NCBI GenBank assembly: GCA_022447545.1
Contig: JAKVBI010000033.1
Location: 1-43,326, forward strand
Source of the DNA: Myxococcota bacterium
GTDB taxonomy: Bacteria; Myxococcota_A; UBA9160; SMWR01
Reading direction: 5' to 3'
Length of the DNA: 43,326 bases
The translations under genes and the position numbers were made by a program. A model generated the notes under the pieces. That model was not told where the DNA came from and ran no database searches. It was given only the letters and a program-made list of their open reading frames with translations. How positions within the stretch are numbered: position 1 is the first letter of the stretch; each line of letters opens with the position of its first letter. Shown one piece after another: positions 1 to 9,779 of the stretch.

Positions 1-3000
1 CTCGGATCCGACCTTCGTGGAGAACGGTTCAGCAGTTTCGGTCTACGAGGATGTCACGAGCATCGATCTGACCGAGGCGGCCGACCGTGTCGAGTCCATG
101 ACTCTGACGGTCTCGGGCCTGGTGAATGGCGTGGATGAGTTGCTTTCGGTGGACGGCACGATTGTTCCGCTCACCGATGGTTCGAGTGCGACCACCGCGG
201 CCAACGGTTTCAATGTCTCCGTGAGCGTATCGGGTGGCATGGCCACCGTGAGTCTGAGCCAGGCGGGCGGCAGCTCGGTGGCCGATGCCGAGGCGGTGAT
301 CAACGGGCTCGAGTACGAGAACACCAGCGAGGATGTACTCGGAGCGACTCGAGTCGTGACCCTCACCTCCATTGTGGACGATGGTGGGGTCGCAGATGGC
401 GGCGTGGACACCACGGCGCTCTCCATCGCTTCGACGATCGCCATGACTCCGGTCAATGACGCGCCAAAGCTGACGGCGACGGGCTCGGATCCGACCTTCG
501 TGGAGAACGGTTCAGCAGTTTCGGTCTACGAGGATGTCACGAGCATCGATCTGACCGAGGTGGCCGACCGTGTCGAGTCCATGACTCTGACGGTCTCGGG
601 TCTGGAGAATGGGACCGACGAGCGCCTGTGGGTGGATGGCACATCGGTGAATCTCGCCAATGGCACCAACCTCACGACCACAGCCAATAGCTTTAACGTG
701 TTCGTGAGCGTGGTCGGTGGCACGGCGACGGTCAACATGAGTCAGGCCGGCGGCAGTTCCGTGGCCCACGCACAGGCGGTGATCGACGGACTGGAATACG
801 AGAATCTCAGTGAGGACGTGCTCGGGGCGACCCGGGTGGTGACGTTGACGTCCATCGTGGACGACGGTGGAACGGCTGACGGCGGTGTGGACACCACGGC
901 CCTGGCCATCGTTTCGACGGTCTCCATGACTCCGGTCAATGACGCGCCACAGCTTACGGCGACAGCGGAGAATCCGAACTACGTCGAGAACGCGCCGGCG
1001 GTCCTGCTCTATAGCGGTACAGGCATCGACCTGACAGAGGCAGCAGACGACGTGATGTCGCTGACCCTGACTGTGGCCGGTCTGGAGAATGGATCCAACG
1101 AAGTTCTGACCGTCGATGGCGACGAAATCTCTCTGGTGGATGGGACGATGGTGACCACCACCGCCAATGCCTTCGACGTGTCTGTCAGTGTCTCGGGCAG
1201 CACGGCGACGGTGACGCTGGACCAATCGGGTGGCACCTCGGTGGCCAGCGCCCAGGCACTCGTCGACGGTTTGGCATACCACGTTGCCGGAGATGACCCG
1301 CTGGGGGCGAATCGTCTGGTCACGCTTTCCTCCGTTTCCGACACGGGTGGTACGGCCGACGGTGGATCGGATACCACGGCGCTGTCCATTGTCTCTGACG
1401 TGACTGTGACGGCAGTGAATGACCCGCCGACGATCGGTCTGCTCAGCAAGAGTTCGAGCACGGCCTTTGTGGAAGGTGGGAGTGCGGTGGAGTTGTTCGG
1501 CTCCGTCGAAGTCGATCTCATCGAAGCCGCGGACGACTTGAAGTCGCTGACTCTGACAGTCTCGGGTTTGCAGAATGGTGCCGACGAGCAGCTCACGGTA
1601 GATGGAGAGTCTGTCTCCTTGGTGGACGGAACGGCGATGACCACGGCGGTCCGCGGCCTGGAGGTCTCCGTCAGTGTGGTCGGTGGCACGGCGACGGTTG
1701 CGCTTTCCAGCGACAGTGGTCTGGAGCCCCTGGACACCCAGGCTCTCATTGAGGATCTCGCCTACCAGAATCTCAGCGAAGATCCGCTTGGATTCAACCG
1801 AGTCGTGACCTTGACCTCGGCTGAGGATACCGGGGGAACGGCAGCGGGTGGGGTCGATACCACAGTTCTTTCGATCGACTCCAACGTGTCGATCACGCCG
1901 GTCAATGATGCTCCGCAGTTGGTTGCTACGGCCTCGGATCCCACGTTCGTGGAGAATGGTCCGTCGGTGCTTCTCTACGGAGGAACGAGTATCGATTTGA
2001 CCGAGGCGGCTGACGACGTGAAGGCGATGACGCTGATCGTTGCTGGCCTCGAGAACGGACCGGATGAGCAACTCATCGTGGATGGCACCAGTGTCGCGTT
2101 GACTGACGGCAATGCCGTCTCGACCGCCTCCAAGAATGCCTTCGACGTATCGGTGGTCGTGTCGGGTGGTACCGCGACGGTGACGATCTCGCAGGCTTCG
2201 GGGACATCGGTAGGGGATGCTCAGGCCCTGGTCGACGGCCTGGCCTATGAGAACACCAGCGAGGATGTCCTGGGCAACTCTCGAATCGTGACGCTCACGT
2301 CCATCATGGATACCGGCGGAACGTCCGACGGGGGTGTTGACACCACAGGGTTGTCCATCGACTCGATGATTTCGATGGTTCCCGTCAATGACGCCCCGCA
2401 GCTGGTAACCAGCGCTACGGATCCGACGTTCACGGAGAACGACCCTGCGGTCTTGGTTTACGGCGGAACGAGCATCGAACTGACCGAGGCAGCGGATCGG
2501 GTCAAGTCCATGACCGTGACGATCGCCGGCCTGATGAATGGCTCTGACGAGCTGCTTCTGGTGGATGGAACGGATGTCGTCCTCAACGACGGTACGGGCC
2601 TCACGACGGGGATTAACGCATTCGATGTGTCCGTGAGCGTGGCTGGCGGTACGGCGACCGTGACACTCTCTCAGACGGGTGGCAGTTCGGTGGCCGATGC
2701 CCAGGCCGTGATCGATGGCCTCCAGTACCAGAACATCAGCGACGATGTCCTCGGTGCGAGTCGCGTTCTGACGGTGGCCTCCATCGAGGACACCGGTGGG
2801 ACAGCAAACGGAGGCTCCGATACGAGTGCGCCGGCCATCGTCTCGACAGTTTCGATGGTTCCGGTCAATGATGCTCCGCAGCTGGCGACGACGGCCTTGG
2901 ACCCGACCTTCACGGAGAACACTCCGGCGGTTGGGGTCTACAGCGGAACCAGCATTGGTCTGACCGAGGCGGCGGATCGGGTTCAGTCCATGGTCTTGAC

Positions 3001-6000
3001 GATTTCGGGCCTGATGAATGGGGACGACGAACGATTCTTCGTAGATGGCACCGAGGTGTCACTCACTGAGGGCACCCTTGTTGCGACGGCGGCCAACGGC
3101 ATCGATGTGTCGGTGAGTGTGGCGGGCGGTACGGCCACGGTCACCCTGAGCCAGGTCGGGGGCACTTCGGTTGCAGACGCTCAGGCACTGATCGACGGCC
3201 TCCAGTACCAGAACACCAGTGAGGATGTGTTGGGAGCGACCCGCGTCGTCACCCTGGAGTCCATTGTCGATACCGGCGGCACAGCCAATGGTGGGACGGA
3301 CACCACGGGGCTCGGGATCTCCTCGACGGTGTCCCTGGTGGCGGTCAACGACGCCCCGCAGTTGGTGGCCACGGCCTCGAACCCGATCTTTGTGGAGAAT
3401 GCGGCGCCGGTCGGTGTCTACAGCGACGCATCGATCGACTTGACCGAAGCGGCGGACAAGGTCCAGTCCCTGACCTTCACGGTTTCAGGTCTGCAGAACG
3501 GTTCCGACGAACTCGTCGTCGTGGATGGCACGAATGTGACACTTAGCCATGGCAACAATGTGGCGACAGCTGGCGAGTCTTTCGGTGTGGCTGTTGAGGT
3601 GGCGGGCGGAACTGCGACGGTCACAGTCTCCCAGAAGGGCGGTTCTTCTGGAGTGGACGTGCAGAATCTCATCGATGGTCTCGAGTACCAGAATATCAGT
3701 GAGGATCCGCTGGGCGCATCCCGCATCGTGACCTTGTCTTCCATTACGGATACCGGCGGAACCGCCGATGGCGGCGCAGATACGACGGCGCTGTCGATTT
3801 CCTCGACGGTGAGCCTGATCGCCGTCAATGATGCCCCGGTCATGGTGCAGACCACCAAGAGTTCTACGGTGGATTACGTCGAGGGTGATGCTGCGGTCAC
3901 TGGTCTCTATCCGGGGATTACGATCAATCTGGAAGAGGCGGCCGACAAGGTGGCGTCTCTGACACTCACTGTTGAGGGTCTGGAAAACGGTACCGACGAA
4001 ATTCTGGTGGTAGACGGAGAGAGCGTCGTTCTGACGGATGGAACGGTGTTGACGACGGCCTCTCATGGGGTCGAAGTCTCGGTCAGCGTGAGTGGGTCGA
4101 CCGCTGATGTCACTCTCTCGAGTGCAGCAGGTCTGTCTACCGGCGAGACTGAGGAGTTGATTGAAGGTCTCGCGTACCAGAACACCAGTGATGATCCACA
4201 GGGTGCGTCCCGTGTCGTGACGCTGACTTCCATCCAGGACGACGGAGGTACAGCTGACGGTGGCGAGGACACCACTCTGACTTCGATCGAGGCGACGGTT
4301 GGCGTGATTCCGGTCAACGACGCGCCAGAGATGGTCGCGACCGGCTCGAATCCGAACTTCGTGGAGAACGGCGCGGCGGTGTCCGTGTACGAAGAGGTCA
4401 CCAGTATCGATCTGACGGAGGCAGCCGACCGAGTCGAGACCATGACTTTGACGGTCGCAGGCCTGCAGAACGGGATCGATGAACTTCTCTCGGTGGATGG
4501 TACATCGGTGACGCTCGCCGACGGCTTCAACGCCACGACGGTGGCCAACGGCTTTGATGTCTCTGTGAGCGTATCGGGGGGTACGGCCACCGTGACCTTG
4601 AGCCAGGCGGGTGGTAGTTCGGTGACCGACGCTCAGGCGGTGATCAATGGCCTCGAGTACCAGAACACGAGCGAAGACCCTCTGGGTGCGACGCGCGTGG
4701 TGACCCTGACATCCATCGTGGACGATGGAGGCACGGCCGATGGTGGAGTGGATAGCGCGCCATTGGCGATCGCCTCGACAGTCACGATGACTTCAGTCAA
4801 TGACGCCCCGCAGCTCACGACGACGGCCTCGAACCCAACCTTCGTGGAGAATGGCGCGGCGGTGTCCGTGTACGAAGAGATCACCAGTATCGACCTGACC
4901 GAGGCGGCTGACCGAGTCGAGACGATGACACTGACGGTTGCAGGCCTGCAGAACGGGGCCGACGAACTTCTCTGGGTGGATGGCACATCGGTGACGCTCA
5001 CCGACGGCGTCAACGCCACGACGGCAGCCAACGGTTTTGATGTCTCTGTGAGCCTATCGGAGGGTACAGCCACCGTGACCTTGAGTCAGGCGGGTGGTAG
5101 TTCGGTGACCGACGCTCAGACGTTGATCGATGGTCTCGAGTTCCAGAATACGAGCGATGATCTGCTAGGTGCGACGCGGGTCGTGACCCTGACCTCCATC
5201 GTGGACGATGGGGGTACCTCCGACGGTGGCGTGGATACCACGGCATTGGCAATTGCTTCTACGGTCACGATGACTGCAGTCAACGATGCCCCGCAGCTCA
5301 CAGCGACAGCCTCAGACCCGATCTTCGTGGAGAACGGGGCGGTGGTGTCGCTATACGAAGAGGTCACGAGCATCGAATTGACCGAGGCTGCGGACCGGGT
5401 TGAAACGGTGGTGATGACGGTTTCGGGCCTGGTGAATGGATCCGACGAGTTGCTCTTCGTGGACGGCACGGAGGTCGAACTCACCGACGGTACGAGTCTC
5501 ACCACCGACGGGGCAGAGTTCGACGTGTCGGTGAGCGTATCGGGTGGCACGGCAACGGTGACGCTATCCCAGGCGGGGGGCAGTTCCGTGGCCGATGCTC
5601 AGTCGCTCATCGACGGACTCGGGTACCGGAACGCCAGTCAAGACCCGCTTGGAGCGAATCGCGTAGTGTCCCTCGCCTCCATCGTGGACACGGGCGGCAC
5701 CGATGAGGGTGGGTCGGACACGACTGCGCTTGCGATCGATTCAACGGTTTCGATCGTGCCCGTCAACGATGCCCCGCAGTTGGCTGCCAACGGCATGAAT
5801 CCGACCTTTGTTGAGAATTTTTTGCCCGTGAGCTTGTACGAAGGGGCTGCCATTGATTTGACCGAGGCAGCCGACGATGTGCAGTCGCTGACGCTGACTG
5901 TTGCGGGCTTGGAGAATGGCGCCGACGAGTGGGTGATCGTGGATGGAACGAGTGTGGCGCTCACGGATGAGAATGTGGTCTCGACAGCAGCCAACGCCTT

Positions 6001-8175
6001 CGATGTCTCCGTGAGCGTGTCCGGAGGCACGGCAACCGTGACCGTCTCCCAGGTGGGGGGTAGTGCGGTGGCTGATGTCCAGGCGTTGGTCAACGAGTTC
6101 CAGTACGAGAACACCAGTGAGGATGTTCTGGGAGCGACCCGAGTCGTTACCCTGATTTCCATCGTGGACACCGGTGGTGTCGCGGATGGTGGGGTCGATA
6201 CCACGGCGGTTTCCATTAGCTCCGTGGTCTCGATGACGCCGGTCAACGATGCTCCAGAGTTGCTGGCGAAGGGGACCGATCCGACCTTTACGGAAAACGA
6301 CCCGGCAGTCTTGCTCTACAGTGGAACGGATATCGACCTCACCGAGGGGGCGGATCGTGTCCAAGCCATGACCTTGACGGTGTCGGGCCTCATGAACGGG
6401 GCCAACGAACGGCTGGTCGTGGACGGCACGGACGTCGAGTTGAGTGATGGCGTGAGTTTGACGACGGGGGCCAACGCCTTTGGCGTATCCGTGAGTGTTT
6501 CGAGTGGCACGGCCACCGTGACCTTCAGCCAGGCGGGTGGGAGCTCGGTGGCCGATGCTCAGGCGGTGGTCGATGGGCTCCAGTATCAGAACACGAGCGA
6601 GGATGTCCTGGGCGCGAGCCGCACGGTGACACTCGCCTCCATCGTGGACACAGGTGGCACGGCGGACGGAGGCGTCGATACGTCCCCGCTCGCGATTACT
6701 TCTGAGGTCTCGATGGTAGCGGTCAATGATGCGCCGCAGCTGTCGGCAACGGGGAGTGATCCGACCTTCGTGGAGAACGGTTCCCCAGTCACGCTTTACA
6801 GCGGTGCAAGCATTGATCTCACAGAGGCGGCTGACAGGGTCGAGTCTCTGACTCTGACCGTCTCGGGACTCGTGAATGGCAGCGATGAGCGGCTCTTCGT
6901 CGACGCTACGGAGGTTGTGCTCACCGAGGGTACGAGCGCCACGACTGCAGCCAACGGATTTAGCGTGGAGGTGAGCGTATCGAGCGGCATTGCCACCGTG
7001 ACTTTGTCTCAAGCAGCTGGTAGCTCGGTGGCTGGCGCTCAGGCGGTCATCGATGGGCTCCAGTACCAGAACGTCAGCGAGGACGTGCTGGGTTCGAGTC
7101 GAGGAGTGGCACTCGTTTCCATCGTGGACACGGGTGGGACGGCCGACGGCGGTTCCGATACCACGGCGGTGGCCATTGCCTCGAGTGTTTCCATGGTTCC
7201 GGTCAATGATGCTCCGCAGCTGGACGCAACGGCTTCTAACTCGGTTTTCGTCGAGAACATGGATCCCGTAGGGGTCTACGCTGGGGCGACCATCGATCTC
7301 ACCGAAGCGGCGGACCGGGTCCAGTCGATGACGCTGACGGTCGCGGGGCTACAGAACGGTTCGGACGAGTTGCTGTGGGTCGATGGGACGGGCGTGGTTC
7401 TCAGCGACGGGAACACTGTCAGCACTGAGGCCAACGGCTTCGATGTGTCTGTGAGCGTGTCGGGTGCTCTGGCAACCGTGACCCTTTCTCAGAGTGGTGC
7501 CACTTCGGTGGCTGACGCAGAGGCGTTGGTCGATGGGCTCCAGTACCAGAACGTCAGCGAAGATGTTCTCGGCGCGAGTCGCATCGTGACCTTGACGTCC
7601 GTTGAGGACACTGGGGGCACCTCGGATGGTGGCGTGGATCGCACGGCACTGGCCATCGCCTCGGAGATTTCGATGGTGGCGGTCAATGACGCTCCACAGT
7701 TGACGGCCAGCGCATCGGATCCGACCTACACCGAGGACACCTCGGCCGTGACGCTGTTCTCCGCATCGTCCATCGATCTCACCGAGGCGGTGGATCGAGT
7801 CGCCGGGCTTACGGTGACGGTGTCGGGTCTTCAAAACGGAACCGGCGAAGTGCTGACGGTGGACGGTTCCGACATTTCCTTGACCGACGGGGCAACACTC
7901 ACGACTCCGGCCAATGGATTCGAAGTGAGCGTGACCGTCACGGCGGGCACTGCCACGGTGGTCATTGCGGAAAGTGGTGGCAGCTCGGTGGCAGAGGCCG
8001 AAGCATTGATCGATGGCCTGGCCTACCGGGTGGATGGCGACAACATGCATGGCGCCAACCGGGTGGTCACCCTGGCCCAGATTCAGGACACCGGAGGCAC
8101 CGCGAATGGCGGCAGCGATGTCACCGCTTTGGCGATTTCATCGGTCGTGACTCTGGAGCCCGTCAATGATCCTCC
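1..8175 (+). repeat. 17 tandem coding repeats of 480-489 bp
   Basis: The codon for Val of the closing VND motif recurs at 452, 935, 1415, 1901, 2384, 2864, 3344, 3824, 4313, 4796, 5279, 5762, 6242, 6722, 7202, 7682 and 8162. Unit lengths are therefore 480, 483, 486 or 489 bp, always a multiple of three. Units with a YE(D/E)VTSI segment (1, 2, 10, 11, 12) carry extra residue(s) there compared with the YSGTSI type. Units 4 and 9 form a separate subtype with a longer opening and an LSS..GL strand in place of LSQ.GG. Confidence 0.93.
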
Positions 8176-9100
8176 GTCGCTCACGGCTCCGGATTCGCAA
8201 ATCTGCTCTTCGAGTGGAGAGTTGGTGTTCTCCAGCGAGAACGGGAATGCGATTACTGTCGCGGATCCGGATGGCTCGGATGCCTTGATTGAGATCACGC
8301 TGAAGACCGAACGTGGAACCCTTACGCTGGCGTCGACCACGGGCCTGACCTTCGTCGAGGGCACAGGATCTGGGGATGGCGCCATGACGATCCGAGGGAG
8401 CGTGAGCGATGTGAACGCAGCACTCGACGGAATGGTCTTCACTCCGAGCTATGACTTCACGCAACCGGATGGGATTCAGATCCAGGTCGACGACCTTTCG
8501 AATGGCGGACTCGGAGGGAACGTGACCGTCACAGGTGGGATCGATATCGAGCTGGAAACCAGCATTGTTACCGTTCAGGACTTCACCCGGAAGGGACTCC
8601 AGGACCCTGTGGATCTGGGCCCCGTTCGCACGGCGCTACTCGATGCCAGCGACCGTGGGGTGGGGCCGGCCGGGAGAACCGAAGGGGGGCCGAATCTCGA
8701 CCTCACGCGCACGTCGTGGGTCTCCCTTGGAGATCGGGAACCGGCCCAGGGAGAGGACAATCTGGCCGGAAACGAGATCACCTTCGAGTTCATCGACGAC
8801 GGATCGGATTCGAGTGGTTCCGAGGGGGATGAGGTTGTCGTGGTCGAGACCCCAGAGGACCTGCCGCCCGTCGCGGCTGCCTCGGAGAGCGGACCGAGCG
8901 GAGAATCCGGCGACGGCAGTGGCGATACGGCCAAGAGCGTCGGACTTGCAGCGGCGGCTGTAGTGGGCGCGGCAGCACTCGTCGGACGTTCCTGGATCGG
9001 GAACAAGCTCAGAGCCCTGGGCCTGTTGGGAGGCCTCGCAGCTGCGGGTAGTGGCGACGAGGAGACCGACGGAGAGTCCGGGGACGAGCCGAAAGCCTAG
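2..9100 (+). CDS. Giant tandem-repeat surface/adhesin-like protein, 5' end missing
   Basis: The frame is open from nt 2 to the TAG at 9098-9100 (3032 residues visible); the true start lies left of the window, and the GTG at 17 is an internal Val codon. Residues 1 to about 2720 are 17 consecutive units of about 160 aa. Each has a VENG-type opening, a (I/V)DLTEAADRV segment, a VDG..V.L.DG segment, an ATVTLSQ..G strand, a DGL.Y.N.SED..G segment, an Asp/Gly-rich DTGGTADGG.DTT loop and a closing VNDAP. Units like this are known from very large secreted cadherin-/VCBS-like bacterial proteins, where Asp-rich loops often bind calcium. A divergent cadherin-like domain follows (about nt 8180-8570), holding the only Cys I noticed. 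Then come an acidic Ser/Gly/Glu-rich linker, an Ala/Val/Leu-rich hydrophobic stretch (about nt 8938-9045) and an acidic tail. I see no PEP-CTERM or RTX signal. A surface or secreted adhesive or structural role is inferred. Confidence 0.85.
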   Translation, partial: SDPTFVENGSAVSVYEDVTSIDLTEAADRVESMTLTVSGLVNGVDELLSVDGTIVPLTDGSSATTAANGFNVSVSVSGGMATVSLSQAGGSSVADAEAVINGLEYENTSEDVLGATRVVTLTSIVDDGGVADGGVDTTALSIASTIAMTPVNDAPKLTATGSDPTFVENGSAVSVYEDVTSIDLTEVADRVESMTLTVSGLENGTDERLWVDGTSVNLANGTNLTTTANSFNVFVSVVGGTATVNMSQAGGSSVAHAQAVIDGLEYENLSEDVLGATRVVTLTSIVDDGGTADGGVDTTALAIVSTVSMTPVNDAPQLTATAENPNYVENAPAVLLYSGTGIDLTEAADDVMSLTLTVAGLENGSNEVLTVDGDEISLVDGTMVTTTANAFDVSVSVSGSTATVTLDQSGGTSVASAQALVDGLAYHVAGDDPLGANRLVTLSSVSDTGGTADGGSDTTALSIVSDVTVTAVNDPPTIGLLSKSSSTAFVEGGSAVELFGSVEVDLIEAADDLKSLTLTVSGLQNGADEQLTVDGESVSLVDGTAMTTAVRGLEVSVSVVGGTATVALSSDSGLEPLDTQALIEDLAYQNLSEDPLGFNRVVTLTSAEDTGGTAAGGVDTTVLSIDSNVSITPVNDAPQLVATASDPTFVENGPSVLLYGGTSIDLTEAADDVKAMTLIVAGLENGPDEQLIVDGTSVALTDGNAVSTASKNAFDVSVVVSGGTATVTISQASGTSVGDAQALVDGLAYENTSEDVLGNSRIVTLTSIMDTGGTSDGGVDTTGLSIDSMISMVPVNDAPQLVTSATDPTFTENDPAVLVYGGTSIELTEAADRVKSMTVTIAGLMNGSDELLLVDGTDVVLNDGTGLTTGINAFDVSVSVAGGTATVTLSQTGGSSVADAQAVIDGLQYQNISDDVLGASRVLTVASIEDTGGTANGGSDTSAPAIVSTVSMVPVNDAPQLATTALDPTFTENTPAVGVYSGTSIGLTEAADRVQSMVLTISGLMNGDDERFFVDGTEVSLTEGTLVATAANGIDVSVSVAGGTATVTLSQVGGTSVADAQALIDGLQYQNTSEDVLGATRVVTLESIVDTGGTANGGTDTTGLGISSTVSLVAVNDAPQLVATASNPIFVENAAPVGVYSDASIDLTEAADKVQSLTFTVSGLQNGSDELVVVDGTNVTLSHGNNVATAGESFGVAVEVAGGTATVTVSQKGGSSGVDVQNLIDGLEYQNISEDPLGASRIVTLSSITDTGGTADGGADTTALSISSTVSLIAVNDAPVMVQTTKSSTVDYVEGDAAVTGLYPGITINLEEAADKVASLTLTVEGLENGTDEILVVDGESVVLTDGTVLTTASHGVEVSVSVSGSTADVTLSSAAGLSTGETEELIEGLAYQNTSDDPQGASRVVTLTSIQDDGGTADGGEDTTLTSIEATVGVIPVNDAPEMVATGSNPNFVENGAAVSVYEEVTSIDLTEAADRVETMTLTVAGLQNGIDELLSVDGTSVTLADGFNATTVANGFDVSVSVSGGTATVTLSQAGGSSVTDAQAVINGLEYQNTSEDPLGATRVVTLTSIVDDGGTADGGVDSAPLAIASTVTMTSVNDAPQLTTTASNPTFVENGAAVSVYEEITSIDLTEAADRVETMTLTVAGLQNGADELLWVDGTSVTLTDGVNATTAANGFDVSVSLSEGTATVTLSQAGGSSVTDAQTLIDGLEFQNTSDDLLGATRVVTLTSIVDDGGTSDGGVDTTALAIASTVTMTAVNDAPQLTATASDPIFVENGAVVSLYEEVTSIELTEAADRVETVVMTVSGLVNGSDELLFVDGTEVELTDGTSLTTDGAEFDVSVSVSGGTATVTLSQAGGSSVADAQSLIDGLGYRNASQDPLGANRVVSLASIVDTGGTDEGGSDTTALAIDSTVSIVPVNDAPQLAANGMNPTFVENFLPVSLYEGAAIDLTEAADDVQSLTLTVAGLENGADEWVIVDGTSVALTDENVVSTAANAFDVSVSVSGGTATVTVSQVGGSAVADVQALVNEFQYENTSEDVLGATRVVTLISIVDTGGVADGGVDTTAVSISSVVSMTPVNDAPELLAKGTDPTFTENDPAVLLYSGTDIDLTEGADRVQAMTLTVSGLMNGANERLVVDGTDVELSDGVSLTTGANAFGVSVSVSSGTATVTFSQAGGSSVADAQAVVDGLQYQNTSEDVLGASRTVTLASIVDTGGTADGGVDTSPLAITSEVSMVAVNDAPQLSATGSDPTFVENGSPVTLYSGASIDLTEAADRVESLTLTVSGLVNGSDERLFVDATEVVLTEGTSATTAANGFSVEVSVSSGIATVTLSQAAGSSVAGAQAVIDGLQYQNVSEDVLGSSRGVALVSIVDTGGTADGGSDTTAVAIASSVSMVPVNDAPQLDATASNSVFVENMDPVGVYAGATIDLTEAADRVQSMTLTVAGLQNGSDELLWVDGTGVVLSDGNTVSTEANGFDVSVSVSGALATVTLSQSGATSVADAEALVDGLQYQNVSEDVLGASRIVTLTSVEDTGGTSDGGVDRTALAIASEISMVAVNDAPQLTASASDPTYTEDTSAVTLFSASSIDLTEAVDRVAGLTVTVSGLQNGTGEVLTVDGSDISLTDGATLTTPANGFEVSVTVTAGTATVVIAESGGSSVAEAEALIDGLAYRVDGDNMHGANRVVTLAQIQDTGGTANGGSDVTALAISSVVTLEPVNDPPSLTAPDSQICSSSGELVFSSENGNAITVADPDGSDALIEITLKTERGTLTLASTTGLTFVEGTGSGDGAMTIRGSVSDVNAALDGMVFTPSYDFTQPDGIQIQVDDLSNGGLGGNVTVTGGIDIELETSIVTVQDFTRKGLQDPVDLGPVRTALLDASDRGVGPAGRTEGGPNLDLTRTSWVSLGDREPAQGEDNLAGNEITFEFIDDGSDSSGSEGDEVVVVETPEDLPPVAAASESGPSGESGDGSGDTAKSVGLAAAAVVGAAALVGRSWIGNKLRALGLLGGLAAAGSGDEETDGESGDEPKA

Positions 9101-9134
9101 CGGATACCCTGAACCGCTTGGCTCTGGCGATGTG

Positions 9135-9168
9135 CGGGCCATGAGTTCCAGACCGGGCTCATGGCCCG
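9135..9168 (+). terminator. Stem-loop after the giant gene
   Basis: A perfect 11-bp inverted repeat (arms 9135-9145 and 9158-9168, core GGGCCATGAG/CTCATGGCCC) with a 12-nt loop starts 35 nt after the stop of the giant gene. There is no U-tract, so it is a candidate transcript end or 3' stabiliser rather than a classic intrinsic terminator. Confidence 0.5.
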
Positions 9169-9389
9169 AGCCCGGGTTGATGCCTGCTTCTATCTCGCGG
9201 GTGACTTCTCACGGGGCCTGGTTGTGGGCCCCCGATCGCCGGCCGGATCCTTTGGCAGCCTGGTCGCGCGATGAGAATCTCCAATCGCACGCCTTCCGTT
9301 CTTGTTCCTCTTTCTGGGAGGAAGTCTCCTCTCGGGGCGAGTTCGTGGTAGAAGAGGCCCACGAATCTCTTTGCCCAGAGGAGGCAGGA

Positions 9390-9680
9390 ATGTCGGTTTA
9401 TTTCATTGCGCAGGTCCGAGTCGATGATGCCGAGGGGTACGCTCGTTATGCAGCTCGAGCCGGCTCCGGCCTGGTTGCCGCTGGGGGGAAGGTCCTGACC
9501 GCAGACGATTCCCCCGTTCCCGTGGAAGGGGAGTGGTTCGGTCCACGGACTGTCGTGATCGAGTTCGAGTCTGAGGAGGCCTTCCGAGGCTGGTACGATT
9601 CGCCCGACTATCAGGAGGCCGTGAAGCTTCGCTTCGAGTCGACTGAATCCCGGGCCGTGCTGGTTCACGGGCTCGGTTGA
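9390..9680 (+). CDS. DUF1330 family protein
   Basis: A 96-residue protein starting at the ATG at 9390, preceded by a strong Shine-Dalgarno (GAGGAGG, 9377-9384 region). The longer open frame from 9051 overlaps the giant gene and the stem-loop and reads as non-protein-like, so I rejected it. The N-terminus SVYFIAQVRVDDAEGYARYA, the following GGKVL segment, the VVIEFES strand and the AFRGWYDSPDYQEAV segment match DUF1330, a small ferredoxin-like dimeric alpha/beta-barrel family with no settled activity. The usual length is 95-100 aa, so it looks complete. It lies 99 nt upstream of an SDR gene in the same direction; a minor role in the same catabolic context is inference. Confidence 0.88.
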   Translation: MSVYFIAQVRVDDAEGYARYAARAGSGLVAAGGKVLTADDSPVPVEGEWFGPRTVVIEFESEEAFRGWYDSPDYQEAVKLRFESTESRAVLVHGLG

Positions 9681-9779
9681 CGGGAAACGGATTCGCATGG
9701 TCGCTGTGGATCTACGTACCACCATGCGAAACCCCAGCAGCGGGTCAATCTTCGAATCAATGATCGGGAGGAATTGGAG

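Noticed and set aside
512-2071. 519-aa minus-strand open frame inside the giant gene, and similar ones at 3485-4066, 5741-7012 and 7349-8050
   Set aside because: They are antisense shadows of high-GC repeats, have Arg/His-rich non-protein-like composition, repeat with the sense units and lack ribosome sites.
1-8175. CRISPR or satellite-type array
   Set aside because: The units are 480-489 bp, coding, diverged and without spacers; they are protein repeats.
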